A DNA stretch of 64,000 nucleotides from Bin87 sp034423115 (GCA_034423115.1 DAOUJD010000037.1:20768-84767), one strand, 5' to 3'. Shown: positions 1 through 8,233, counted from the first letter of the stretch. Translations and numbers: made by a program. The notes: generated by a model not told the origin, from the sequence alone.

Positions 1-97
1 CAGCCAGCTCCTGGGCTACGACAACGTCCGCAACTACGACGGCTCATGGACCGAATGGGGCAGCATAGTGGGCGCCCCCATCGAGCGCGACGTGTAA
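1..97 (+). CDS. C-terminal end of a rhodanese-type sulfurtransferase (5' truncated by window)
   Basis: Only the last 31 codons are in the window, read from position 2 to the TAA at 95-97. The translated tail contains LGYDNVRNYDGSWTEWG followed by APIER. This matches the end of the second rhodanese domain of thiosulfate/3-mercaptopyruvate sulfurtransferases, where the predicted Y-D-GSW-EW segment follows the catalytic loop. The active-site cysteine would lie upstream and cannot be seen. The family moves sulfane sulfur from thiosulfate or mercaptopyruvate to a thiophilic acceptor. The identification rests on the short motif only. Confidence 0.7.
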   Translation, partial: SQLLGYDNVRNYDGSWTEWGSIVGAPIERDV

Positions 98-126
98 CGC
101 CCACTACCAAATATCGACGCACGCGG

Positions 127-150
127 GGCGGGTTTGAAACCCGCCCTTGC
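127..150. repeat. Intergenic palindrome, G-rich type (member of 28-37 bp family)
   Basis: The arms GGGCGGGTTT and AAACCCGCCC form a near-perfect inverted repeat directly after the sulfurtransferase stop. The core matches the palindromes at 29451, 38790 and 40184. The flanks GTA and TAC seen in those copies are degraded here. It lies between two convergent genes, so it could serve as a terminator, but it has no T-run. Confidence 0.7.
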
Positions 151-175
151 TTTTGCCTGCAATCGTGCCAACCAA

Positions 176-517
176 CTACTCACTGTGCCGTATCTGTATC
201 GTCCAAACGCCGGGCGGCCATTCGTCTTGGATAGTTACACTGCTGACGACGAATTTGATCTCAGCGGCTATCGGAACGTCATCATGGATTCGGAAAAGGA
301 TTACTCCATAAGGCGCCGCCACTCCTAACCGGCGTACCAACTCACCGTAGTCGTTGTCGTACGTTATCAACAGGCGTGCGTCAGCGCTGGCAACTTCCAG
401 TAGATTCGCGTCCGGCGTTCCTCGATAGATTTCGTAAGCCCAATGAACATCGTGGTCGGCGGCCCGTAGTTCGGCAACCGACTGTCGCTTCATGTTCTCG
501 TCCGCCAGTATTCTCAC
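176..517 (-). CDS. DUF5615 family PIN-like toxin
   Basis: The 113-aa product begins MRILADENM, with an early Asp-Glu pair, and contains LLITYDNDYGEL and YGVILFRI. These are the conserved blocks of DUF5615 proteins, a PIN-like fold (Mut7-C-related) presumed to be a ribonuclease. Its start codon overlaps the stop of the upstream DUF433 gene by four bases, so the two are translationally coupled. DUF433/DUF5615 pairs are annotated as type II toxin-antitoxin systems; toxicity here is inferred from family and context. Acidic residues D6, E7 and D54 are candidate metal ligands. Confidence 0.82.
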   Translation of the reverse strand: MRILADENMKRQSVAELRAADHDVHWAYEIYRGTPDANLLEVASADARLLITYDNDYGELVRRLGVAAPYGVILFRIHDDVPIAAEIKFVVSSVTIQDEWPPGVWTIQIRHSE

Positions 518-1062
518 GACTTCTGCGGCTCAACGTTAGCCATCCGGGCGTCGTATTCGTCCCACGACATTCTGGACAACGACGCTCCCGTCGCCTTGTA
601 CTTCACGCAGGCATCAACATCCTCAGCCCTTATGTGGGGATAACTGTCAAGAATCTCGGATACCGTCGTTCCTCTTTTCAACTCGTTCGTGACCAGTTCC
701 ACAGAGATTCTGGTGCCTTTGATCGTCGGTTTGCCGACCAGTATCGCCGGATCACACACAATCCGCTCCCGCCAATCCGCCACCTTTTCCGGTGTGGCTT
801 TCTCTACTGTCCGAGCCGTTTCCTCGCGGCGCTGCTGTTCCAGCATCTCCCAATAGCGCCGGCAAGCGTCAACGTCCTCTTCGGTAATCTGCAAGTAGTT
901 GCCGATGATTGCGTCAACGGTATTGCCCCTGCCCAGCAATTGGTTCACCAGCGCCACGGCAATGCCGGTGTCCCTGATGGTCGGCGCACCGTTCAGCACC
1001 GCCGGATCGCACACAATCCGGTCTTGCCAGTCTGTCCCTTCACTATGATTCGGCGCGGTCAT
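514..1062 (-). CDS. Tandem DUF433 antitoxin-like protein
   Basis: The 182-aa protein carries two DUF433 domains: residues about 12-70 (RIVCDPAVLNGAPTIRDTGI) and 98-155 (RIVCDPAILVGKPTIKGTRI). Each has the R-I-x-x-x-P-x-x-x-x-G-x-P-x-I-x-x-T signature and a winged-helix-like tail with EEDVDAC or AEDVDAC. DUF433 proteins usually have one domain of about 75 aa, so this is an internal duplication. It precedes and overlaps the DUF5615 gene, the normal antitoxin-toxin order. A GGGAG ribosome binding site precedes the ATG. It presumably binds its own promoter and neutralises the partner. A linker rich in Glu and Arg joins the domains. Confidence 0.85.
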   Translation of the reverse strand: MTAPNHSEGTDWQDRIVCDPAVLNGAPTIRDTGIAVALVNQLLGRGNTVDAIIGNYLQITEEDVDACRRYWEMLEQQRREETARTVEKATPEKVADWRERIVCDPAILVGKPTIKGTRISVELVTNELKRGTTVSEILDSYPHIRAEDVDACVKYKATGASLSRMSWDEYDARMANVEPQKS

Positions 1063-1206
1063 TGTCGTTGCTCCCTGATGTCGCAGACGTGGTAGCTTTT
1101 ATTGTAACCGACGCAATGGACAGCCCCGCGCTCCCCGGTGTAGATTGCCTGCCGTACCAACTACCCTGCACCATTCCCCGCACCATCTGGCAAGGAGAGC
1201 GCGAAC

Positions 1207-2271
1207 ATGGCCGAATACAACCTGGCAGTTATCGCCGGCGACGGCATCGGACCCGAGGTCATCGCGGAGGGTCGCAAGGTGCTCGACGCCGTGGCCGCCC
1301 AGACCGACGGCCTCTCCTTCCGCGCTACCGAGTACCCCTGGGGCAGCGACTACTACCGCGAAACCGGCCGCATGATGCCCGAGGACGGCCTGGACCAGCT
1401 CTCCTCCCACGACGCCATCCTTTTCGGCGCGGTCGGCGACCCCAACATCCCCGACCACATCACCCTGCAGGGCCTCCTGCTGCCCATGCGCCGCGCCTTC
1501 GACCAGGCCATCTGCGTCCGCCCCGCCGTCCTCTATCCCGGCGTCGAGTCGCCCATCGCCGGCAAGCAGGCCGGCGACGTTGACATGGTCATCTTCCGCG
1601 AGAACACCGAGGGCGAGTACGCGCCCGTCGGCGGCCGCCTCTACGCCGGCACGCCCCACGAGACCGTGATCCAGAGCGGCGTCTTCACCCGCCGCGGCAC
1701 CGAGCGCATCATCCGCGCCGCCTTTGAGTACAGCCTCCGGCGCGGCGGCCGGAATAAGGTAACGTCGGTAACCAAGTCCAACGCCCAAGCCTTCAGCATG
1801 GTCTTCTGGGACGAGGTGTTCGACGACGTCGCCGCCGACTATCCGCAGGTGCAGACCGAGTCCCTGCTGGTGGACCGCGCCGCCATGGACCTGGTGCGCT
1901 GGCCCGAGGACTTCGACGTCATCGTCGCGTCCAACCTCTTCGCCGACATACTGTCCGACATCGCCGCCGTGGTCACCGGCAGCATGGGCCTGGCTCCCAG
2001 CGCCAACATCAACCCCGAAAAGACCCTGCCGTCCATGTTCGAGCCCGTCCACGGCGCCGCCTTCGACATCACCGGCCAGAGCAAGGCCAACCCCCTAGCC
2101 ACCATCCTGGCCGTAGCCATGCTCCTGGAGCACCTGGGGGAGACCGACGCCGCCGACCGCGTCAACGCCGCCGCACTGCGCGTGCTCAACGAGCGCATCG
2201 CCCTCACCGCCGACCTGGGCGGCGACGCCAGCACCCAACAGGTTGGCGACGCAGTGGTGAACCTGCTGTAA
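1207..2271 (+). CDS. Tartrate/isopropylmalate-type NAD-dependent dehydrogenase
   Basis: The 354-aa enzyme belongs to the isocitrate/isopropylmalate dehydrogenase family. GDGIGPE is at residues 11-17, and the segment around residues 95-105 (LLPMRRAFDQ) carries substrate-binding arginines. The Mg/NAD segment SNLFADILSD and the cofactor loop FEPVHGAAFD follow. YYRETGRMMPEDGLDQL resembles tartrate dehydrogenases more than LeuB, suggesting oxidation of tartrate or D-malate. No leuCD genes are adjacent, which argues against leucine biosynthesis. The ATG is preceded by AAGGAGAGCGCGAAC. The exact substrate cannot be read from sequence. Confidence 0.88.
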   Translation: MAEYNLAVIAGDGIGPEVIAEGRKVLDAVAAQTDGLSFRATEYPWGSDYYRETGRMMPEDGLDQLSSHDAILFGAVGDPNIPDHITLQGLLLPMRRAFDQAICVRPAVLYPGVESPIAGKQAGDVDMVIFRENTEGEYAPVGGRLYAGTPHETVIQSGVFTRRGTERIIRAAFEYSLRRGGRNKVTSVTKSNAQAFSMVFWDEVFDDVAADYPQVQTESLLVDRAAMDLVRWPEDFDVIVASNLFADILSDIAAVVTGSMGLAPSANINPEKTLPSMFEPVHGAAFDITGQSKANPLATILAVAMLLEHLGETDAADRVNAAALRVLNERIALTADLGGDASTQQVGDAVVNLL

Positions 2272-2286
2272 GAGCGATGGAACGCT

Positions 2287-2349
2287 CATCCTGAGCCTGC
2301 CGAATCATCCTGAGCCTGCCGAATCATCCTGAGCCTGTCCAAGGATCTG
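2287..2349. repeat. Short tandem direct repeat after the dehydrogenase gene
   Basis: The 19-bp unit CATCCTGAGCCTGCCGAAT occurs three times in a row, the last copy diverged. It shares CCTGAGCCTG with the ~146 bp dispersed repeat family, so it may be a collapsed remnant of that element. The rest of 2350-2599 contains no gene I can support. Confidence 0.7.
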
Positions 2350-2599
2350 CTTCAGCCCCCTCGTCAATCGCCCGAACCCGGTCGCCGAAATAGTGACGCC
2401 GGCGCCCCGCCGACCCTCAGCGCATGAATCTCTCGCAAGTAGGGTGGCCGAGTCGTGTTACTCAGCGAACCCTTGCTGATAAAATGGCGCGGAAACGGGA
2501 GCATATCAGTGTCATTGGCGGGGTCGCGGTGCCGGATATGTTCCTCCGCGAGTACGTCCTCAGGAATCATCCGCCGCGTACGCTCGTCCATGTGAAGCA

Positions 2600-3808
2600 A
2601 TGAAATCAGTCAGACTCTTGATTCCCGGCCTCACTCCATTGTCAGTTGGCGCGATGTTGATGGTTGCGGTTGTGGGGTTTGCGTGCGTGGACGCCACCGC
2701 GGACGAAGCCGGCATTCCGGGCGTTTCCGCAGACCGGGTTCTGTTCGGTCAATCCGCCGCGTTCAGCGGTAGAGCCCAGGAACTGGGCGACAACATGCGC
2801 CTTGGGATCGAGGCGGCATTTCACGAGGTCAATCAGGCCGGGGGTCTGCACGGTCGCACGTTGGAACTCAAAACCTCGGACGATCGTTACGAACCCGGCT
2901 ATGCGGTTCAGTCCACCAAGTGGCTCATCGAGCAGGAGGGTGTTTTTGCCCTCATCGGCGCGGTGGGCACGCCCACGTCCCGCATGGCATCCCCGCTCGC
3001 CCAGGATGCCGGCGTACCCTTCATCGCGCCGTTCACCGGAGCGGAATTCCTGCGCGACCCGGCGCTGGATACCGTCCTCAATCTCCGCGCCTCGTATCAC
3101 CAGGAAACGGAGGAGATTATCGCCCGACTGACCGAGGACCTGGGGATAACCCGGGTCGGCGTGTTCTACCAGGATGACGCCTTTGGCCTGGACGGACTGG
3201 AGGGTGTGCGGATGGCCCTGGAACGTCGCGGCATGGAACCGGTCGGGGCATGGAGTTACGAACGCAATACCGGCGCGGTGATCGAAGCTACCCTCAGCAT
3301 CATAGAAGCCAACCCTGAAGCCGTAATCATGATAGGTACGCAGGATGCGGTCGCCACTACCATAAAGCTGGTGAGCCGAGACATCAGCCCGGTGTTCGTG
3401 ACCGTTTCCTTCGTGGGTGGCAACGCCCTGGCGAAAGCTCTGGAAGAGGAGGGCGACGGCGTCTACTCCACTCAGGTGGTTCCGTTTCCCGAGGATGGCA
3501 GCATTCCGATAGTGGCCCGGTATCACACCGCCCTGGCCGGTTACAGTCCGGAGGCGGAACCCGGGTTCGTTTCGCTCGAAGGATATCTGGCCGGTCGCCT
3601 GGCCATTTTCGGTCTCGAAGCCTGCGGTCCCGAGCTTAGCCGACAATGCTTTATGAACGCTCTGCACACCTCCGATGTCATCGACATCGACGGCTTTCTG
3701 CTCAAATACGGCCCCAACGACAACCAGGGCTCCGACTCGGTGTTCCTGACCGTCATCGGTCCGGATGGAAAATACCGCCAGGCCGACAAACTGAGCGGCG
3801 GAAACTGA
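2600..3808 (+). CDS. ABC transporter substrate-binding protein, branched-chain amino acid type
   Basis: The 402-aa protein begins with an export signal: a basic N-terminus, a hydrophobic stretch at residues 14-30 and a likely cleavage after DATA near residue 34. The mature part follows the type I periplasmic-binding fold of LivK/Peripla_BP_6, with FGQSAAFSG, an N-lobe block ending VFALIGAVGTPTS, and a second lobe with GVFYQDDAFG. It should bind an amino acid or related small ligand outside the membrane. No permease or ATPase genes adjoin it, so it is an orphan whose transporter is elsewhere or whose ligand feeds a sensor. It ends at a clear terminator. Confidence 0.88.
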   Translation: MKSVRLLIPGLTPLSVGAMLMVAVVGFACVDATADEAGIPGVSADRVLFGQSAAFSGRAQELGDNMRLGIEAAFHEVNQAGGLHGRTLELKTSDDRYEPGYAVQSTKWLIEQEGVFALIGAVGTPTSRMASPLAQDAGVPFIAPFTGAEFLRDPALDTVLNLRASYHQETEEIIARLTEDLGITRVGVFYQDDAFGLDGLEGVRMALERRGMEPVGAWSYERNTGAVIEATLSIIEANPEAVIMIGTQDAVATTIKLVSRDISPVFVTVSFVGGNALAKALEEEGDGVYSTQVVPFPEDGSIPIVARYHTALAGYSPEAEPGFVSLEGYLAGRLAIFGLEACGPELSRQCFMNALHTSDVIDIDGFLLKYGPNDNQGSDSVFLTVIGPDGKYRQADKLSGGN

Positions 3809-3897
3809 CTGATGAGTCAATTCCGGCCTGCTCTATATCGCTCGAATCACTCGTGACAACTATCTCTTGCCAGCACGTAGCAACCGGGATTAGGATA

Positions 3898-3934
3898 CGG
3901 GCACTTCCGAACAGGGGTGCCCGTTTTGCTTTTT
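3898..3934 (+). terminator. Rho-independent terminator of the binding-protein gene
   Basis: A perfect 7-bp stem CGGGCAC/GTGCCCG at 3898-3904 and 3917-3923 encloses a 12-nt loop and is followed by TTTTGCTTTTT. The apparent GTG start of the next gene lies inside the 3' arm of this stem. Confidence 0.8.
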
Positions 3935-4591
3935 GATATCGCGGAGGTCAGCCAGGGCTATCAGCCCATCAGCAGCGTTTGGGAAGGCAGCGATGCGGAT
4001 TTGATCGAAATCATGTTGCAGTTCTACCCGTCGATTAGTCCCGAGCCTATCTTGGACGCCACGTACAACCGGGGGCGCTTCTGGAAAAAGTCGTCAAGGC
4101 AAGTTGTGTCGATGGACATCGACCCCAAATTCGAGCCGATGATCGTTGGCGACAATCGGGTCATGGAAGGAGTGCCCGACGCTGCTTTTGGGACGGTTGT
4201 TTACGACCCGCCCCACGTTGGCCCGCAGGGCCGAGACAAGAGCACCAAGAAGTTTGATGAGGATTTTGGCGCGACGGTAGCGTGCGGAAAAGAGCAAGAT
4301 TGGAGCCTGAGCTATCTCTACCCTCCGTTCCTGGACCAGGCTAAACGGGTTCTCAAACCCGATGGTCTGCTTCTCGCTAAGATCACCGATATGGTCAACA
4401 GCCATCGCTCAAAGTGGAGCCACTGCGACTTTATGCGCATGGCGGACGAGGCGGGATTCACCGTCTGCGACCTTATAGTCAAGATCCGCACGGGCCCGAT
4501 GGTGTCCAACAAGTGGGCTACCGCTCACCACGCGAGGAAGCGGCACTGCTTCTGGATAATTTGCCGCAACAGCGCCAGGTGCGAGCGGTAA
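3917..4591 (+). CDS. DNA amino-methyltransferase-like protein of a restriction-modification pair
   Basis: The up to 224-aa product is a class I SAM methyltransferase. A motif I-like segment PILDATYNRGRFW at about residues 42-54 and a catalytic motif VVYDPPH at about 92-98 place it with amino-methyltransferases (N6-adenine/N4-cytosine type, D/N-P-P-Y/H) rather than C5-cytosine enzymes. The C-terminus (VKIRTGPMVSNKWATAHHARK) resembles small DPP-type DNA methylases. It lies three bases upstream of an Eco29kI-like nuclease gene, so it probably protects the host. The GTG start at 3917 overlaps a terminator stem and lacks a good ribosome site. TTG at 3926 or 4001, or ATG at 4013, are alternatives. 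Confidence 0.75.
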   Translation: MPVLLFDIAEVSQGYQPISSVWEGSDADLIEIMLQFYPSISPEPILDATYNRGRFWKKSSRQVVSMDIDPKFEPMIVGDNRVMEGVPDAAFGTVVYDPPHVGPQGRDKSTKKFDEDFGATVACGKEQDWSLSYLYPPFLDQAKRVLKPDGLLLAKITDMVNSHRSKWSHCDFMRMADEAGFTVCDLIVKIRTGPMVSNKWATAHHARKRHCFWIICRNSARCER

Positions 4592-4594
4592 TCG

Positions 4595-5164
4595 GTGCGC
4601 GCTTACAATCCGCTCAGCGTGGATGAACTGGGGCGCAATGCGGCCCGGGCCTTGATGGAATATCCCGCCGACGCACTGCCACCGATCGAATCCTTTGATG
4701 GCGCTGGGGTATATACCCTACACTACACCGGAGCCTTTCCTGCGTATGCTGCCATCGGTCTGGATGTGCCCATTTATGTGGGGAAAGCCGACCCGCCCGG
4801 GAGAAGACAGGGGCGGAGGCAGGAGTCAACCGTAGTCCTCCACCGCCGCCTGCAGGAACACGCAGAGTCAATCGAGGCAGCAACCAACCTAGATCTGGCC
4901 GACTTTCGCTGTCGTTGGCTCGTGCTTGATCCCGTTTGGATCGGACTCACCGAGCAAGTGCTGCTGGCGCAGTTTCAACCGCTATGGAACGTGGTCGTCG
5001 ATGGTTTCGGCAATCACGACCCGGGCGCCGGGCGCAGGAACCAGCGACGATCCCGATGGGACACGCTGCACCCGGGGCGCGGATGGGCGTCTCGCCTCGC
5101 GGATAGGGGCGAGACCGCAACCGATGTTGCATCCGCAATCGAAGCCCACAGAGAGCGCCAATAA
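4595..5164 (+). CDS. Eco29kI family restriction endonuclease (GIY-YIG fold)
   Basis: The 189-aa protein opens with YNPLSVDELGRNAARALME and continues with GAGVYTLHYTG and IYVGKADPPG, the GIY-YIG core (catalytic tyrosines, then Arg in the R-L-Q-E-H segment). It ends with the Eco29kI-specific block PLWNVVVDGFGNHDPG and SRWDTLHPGR. Eco29kI and its relatives NgoMIII and MraI cut CCGCGG; the same target is inferred here. Length is close to family size and the catalytic Glu (LTEQ) is present. Translation starts at GTG three bases after the methyltransferase stop, consistent with coupling. Confidence 0.88.
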   Translation: MRAYNPLSVDELGRNAARALMEYPADALPPIESFDGAGVYTLHYTGAFPAYAAIGLDVPIYVGKADPPGRRQGRRQESTVVLHRRLQEHAESIEAATNLDLADFRCRWLVLDPVWIGLTEQVLLAQFQPLWNVVVDGFGNHDPGAGRRNQRRSRWDTLHPGRGWASRLADRGETATDVASAIEAHRERQ

Positions 5165-5350
5165 GCCAGGCATATCGGAGTCCGCCAAGGCTTTGCGACT
5201 CCGGAGCCAATCTTAGGATACAGGGCCGTCCGTTGCCATTCCCGTGCCGGCGACCACCCGGCAAGCGAAAAATTCCGGTATCGCCCCGCGTGTGGTTCGT
5301 TGGCGACGGGGTTGCTAAACTACGTTGCCAGAACCGGACAGAGGTGAACC

Positions 5351-6526
5351 ATGACCAGAGCTCCCGCTACACGCATCCAACGAGTACAGCCCCCGGCCAC
5401 CCTGGCCGCCGGCGAAAAGGCCCGGCAACTGGCCCGTCAGGGTCACGACGTAATTGACCTGGGCCAGTCGAGTCCGCACCACGTGACCCCGCAGCACATC
5501 ATCGACGCCGGGATTCAGGCCCTGAACGCGGGACTTACCAACATCAGTTCGTCCCGCGGGCTTCCCGAACTACGCCAGGCCATGGCCGAAAAGCTGGCCG
5601 TCCACAATGGCCGCGCCATCGATCCCGACGGCGATATCCTGGTTACTCCCGGCAGCAAGATGGGCCTGTATGAGGCCATCAACGCCTACATCGAGGCGGG
5701 AGATGAGGTGCTGGTGCTCGAGCCGACATGGGTCAGCTTCAGCCAGCAGGTGGAGATGGCCGAGGGCGTGCCCGTTGGCGTGCCGCTCAGCGAGGAGGAG
5801 GAATACCACATCAGCTACGAGCAACTGAAGGAGTACATCACCCCACGCACCAAGATGATTGTCATCAACAACCCCAACAATCCCACGGGCCGGGTTTACA
5901 CCGAGGAAGAACTGGCAGCCGTGGCGCGTCTGGCGCAGGAGCAGGACCTGCTGGTGCTCTGCGACGAGACCTACGAGTATTTCCTCTACGATTCCAACCG
6001 GCACGTTACCATTGCGACTCTGGACGGTATGGCGGAACGAACCCTGACCAGTTACACCTTCACCAAGGCCTATTCGATGTCCGGCTGGCGGTTGGGCTGC
6101 ATCGTGGCGCAGTCAAACCTGCTGGAGCCGCTGCTGAAGATACAGGAACAGACGGCCAGCTTTGTCTCTCCCTTTGTGCAGATGGCCGGGGTGGCCGCCC
6201 TCCAGGGCCCCCAGGATCACCTGCCCGCGTGGCGGGACGACTGCGACGAACTGCGCGTGCGCTGCGCCGGCCGGTTGTCCCAGGTGGGCGGCGTACACTG
6301 CCCGCTGCCAGAGGGGGCCACTTTCCTGTTCCCGCGCTACTCGGCAAATATGTCGTCCACGCAGATGGCCGAGTTGTTGGTCGAGCGGGAAGGCGTGGTG
6401 GTAACCCCCGGCATCGGCTTTGGCGAAAGTGGAGAGGGACACTTCCGTATTGCCCTGATGCGGTCTCCCGCTGACCGGGTCGCGGAAGGGGTGGAACGCA
6501 TCGTGCGAGTCCTGGAAACTCTGTAG
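5351..6526 (+). CDS. PLP-dependent aminotransferase, class I (aspartate aminotransferase-like)
   Basis: The 391-aa fold-type I enzyme has NNPNNPTG at residues 173-180, the PLP-contacting Asp205 in CDETYEYF, the Schiff-base lysine K239 in YTFTKAYSMSGWRLG, and a C-terminal substrate-binding Arg in HFRIALM. It transfers amino groups between an amino acid and a 2-oxo acid in the cytoplasm. Sequence alone does not fix whether aspartate, alanine or aromatic substrates are used. It stands alone with GAGGTGAACC before the ATG. The length matches the family. Confidence 0.9.
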   Translation: MTRAPATRIQRVQPPATLAAGEKARQLARQGHDVIDLGQSSPHHVTPQHIIDAGIQALNAGLTNISSSRGLPELRQAMAEKLAVHNGRAIDPDGDILVTPGSKMGLYEAINAYIEAGDEVLVLEPTWVSFSQQVEMAEGVPVGVPLSEEEEYHISYEQLKEYITPRTKMIVINNPNNPTGRVYTEEELAAVARLAQEQDLLVLCDETYEYFLYDSNRHVTIATLDGMAERTLTSYTFTKAYSMSGWRLGCIVAQSNLLEPLLKIQEQTASFVSPFVQMAGVAALQGPQDHLPAWRDDCDELRVRCAGRLSQVGGVHCPLPEGATFLFPRYSANMSSTQMAELLVEREGVVVTPGIGFGESGEGHFRIALMRSPADRVAEGVERIVRVLETL

Positions 6527-6631
6527 CCGCATTTGCGCTCCCACCGCTCTTCCCTGGCCTGCCGCGCTCATCCTGCGGCACGTCCGCCTCTGGCGGTAGC
6601 CTGTCGAAGGACCGTCCCACCCCAGCGTTTA

Positions 6632-6675
6632 CCTGTCCCGATAGCTCAGTTGGACAGAGCGGCGGCGCGCCAACG
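6632..6675 (+). other. tRNA-like 5' half (probable remnant)
   Basis: The sequence from 6632 reads as a tRNA acceptor strand followed by TAGCTCAGTTGGACAGAGC, a textbook D-arm with paired GCTC/GAGC. The anticodon arm that follows is irregular. No T-arm (GGTTCRA) or matching acceptor 3' strand is present downstream. It overlaps the 3' end of the minus-strand membrane protein gene. I read it as a decayed tRNA or recombination scar, not a functional tRNA. Confidence 0.4.
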
Positions 6676-7071
6676 CATACTCCAAAGCCGGAGGCCCGCC
6701 ACCACCATCAGGATGGGCAGGGCAGCGCCCAGCACCGACCAGAACTGCCCGTCCGCCACGTTGTTGGGCGCAAGAGTCAGGGCCCAGTTCCAGTAATAGA
6801 TGATCCCCGCGGCAACCGAGCCATAGAAAAGCCCGTTGACCTCCAGGTACCGCTGCATCTCCGGAGACCCTTCGCCGTCGAACCGGCGTTTGCCAATATA
6901 GCTGGCGGCCAGAGTGATCAGCACCGCGGGCGCGATGAACCAGTTCATGTAGTGCCACGCCGTGAACGGCGCACCCCCGGCATGATAGAACGGAGTGATG
7001 ATGAAATGAACGGCAATGGCCACACCGACCAAAATGATGTAGACACCCGAAGCGCGAAGTAGATATGACAT
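6646..7071 (-). CDS. Small integral membrane protein, unknown function
   Basis: The 141-aa product has four predicted hydrophobic segments at about residues 8-28, 40-58, 80-98 and 105-125, with short loops and a basic C-terminal tail. No catalytic motif is recognisable. Its last codons overlap the tRNA-like half at 6632-6675, so the C-terminus may have been altered by a past rearrangement. It is followed upstream on the minus strand by an unrelated gene. Annotation as a membrane protein is from hydropathy only. Confidence 0.65.
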   Translation of the reverse strand: MSYLLRASGVYIILVGVAIAVHFIITPFYHAGGAPFTAWHYMNWFIAPAVLITLAASYIGKRRFDGEGSPEMQRYLEVNGLFYGSVAAGIIYYWNWALTLAPNNVADGQFWSVLGAALPILMVVAGLRLWSMRWRAAALSN

Positions 7072-7246
7072 TTCAACCCCCTGTATTTGTACCCGAGAAA
7101 ATAGTTATCAATTAACATGGTACCACTGGGGTGTGAAAGCAACGTAAATGGTTGCCCTATATTTGTGTGACCTTTGTGAAGATTCATGCCGGCGCCGGTG
7201 GCCGGTCCATCATAGGCGATAACATTCCCTCTCCATGTTCCGGATT

Positions 7247-8233
7247 TCAAGCTGAATCGTCCTCATCCGGCAAGCCGGCGATGCGCCGCCGTTCGGCTTC
7301 CAGAAACGCCTGCATATCCGGCGGCTCTTCACCCGGCTCGTATTTCCTCAGGATCATAATTCCGGGCCCTTCCTTGGGCTCGTACGGTGGGAACGTCTGC
7401 TGCGGCTCGCCGCTGGCCGCCGGACGTGCCTCGCCCCCGTGGTAGTCGGGCATCCGCTCGTACGTGGCTTCCAACGTCCGCAACCAGAAGGTCTGCTCCA
7501 CGTGCCAGAACTCGTGCATGGACCAGCCTTCGGCCGATTCGACACGACGCTGATCGCAGCTCAGCAACCCGCCCAGGCTCAGGTGCACGCCGTCCCAGTC
7601 CGCCGACGCCGCGCCCCAGTCGGGCACCAGCCGCCCGTCCTCAAAATCATGCGCCGGATACGCGACGCACAGCCGATGCCAGTCCTCCGGCCCGTTGAGT
7701 TCATAAATCTTTACATCGGCCGGCATCCGCATCAACCAGCATTGCAGCGGCCAACTTTGGGCCCAATGGTCTCCGGCGTGATTTTCGTAAGCGATCAGCA
7801 GCGACACATAGCCGTCGTACGAAGTGGAGGTGTATTGCAGGCTATCGGGCTTCTGCGCGTAGCATTCCCAACGTGATGGCGGAGATTTGGGCTGTTTCCA
7901 TTGAGTCGGATCCGGCGTTTCACCTTCGTGCGCGACCCATACCTGCCGTTCCAAGTCAGGCGGTTCGTACCACCACGCCGTGCCGTCGTAGGCCAACGTG
8001 GCCTCCACCAGCGGACGAATCAACGGCGCCAACCCCAGCATCTCTGCCACCACCTCATCGTGGTCCGGCAACCATCTCTCCACCAGGTCCACCGCCTCCG
8101 CCGCTATCGGCAGGCAGACCGCCGGGTTCGCCAGGTCCTCGGGCACATACCCCCAATCGCGGGCGCTGGCGAAAAACGCGCACCCCATCGGCGACGCCAA
8201 AATCTCCTCAACCCGCTGTGCTGTTTGGTCCAT
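7247..8233 (-). CDS. Conserved hypothetical protein, Trp-rich, soluble
   Basis: The chosen start MDQTAQRVEEILASP at 8233 is preceded by GGTAGGGATC; seven extra codons would be possible upstream. The 328-aa product is acidic and unusually rich in tryptophan, with repeated W-containing segments (AWWYEPPDL, HWAQSWPLQCW, EFWHVEQTFW). No signal peptide, membrane span or known catalytic motif is visible. The N-terminal phrase on CAFFASARDWGY suggests a conserved family seen in related genomes, but I cannot name it. The C-terminus is charged and low in complexity. Confidence 0.6.
   Translation of the reverse strand: MDQTAQRVEEILASPMGCAFFASARDWGYVPEDLANPAVCLPIAAEAVDLVERWLPDHDEVVAEMLGLAPLIRPLVEATLAYDGTAWWYEPPDLERQVWVAHEGETPDPTQWKQPKSPPSRWECYAQKPDSLQYTSTSYDGYVSLLIAYENHAGDHWAQSWPLQCWLMRMPADVKIYELNGPEDWHRLCVAYPAHDFEDGRLVPDWGAASADWDGVHLSLGGLLSCDQRRVESAEGWSMHEFWHVEQTFWLRTLEATYERMPDYHGGEARPAASGEPQQTFPPYEPKEGPGIMILRKYEPGEEPPDMQAFLEAERRRIAGLPDEDDSA

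Noticed and set aside
2364..2600. 78-codon minus-strand frame upstream of the binding-protein gene
   Set aside because: No ribosome site, no family resemblance, and it overlaps the likely promoter of the plus-strand gene.
6632..6675. Functional tRNA gene
   Set aside because: The D-arm is convincing, but no T-arm or acceptor 3' strand exists and the anticodon arm is irregular.
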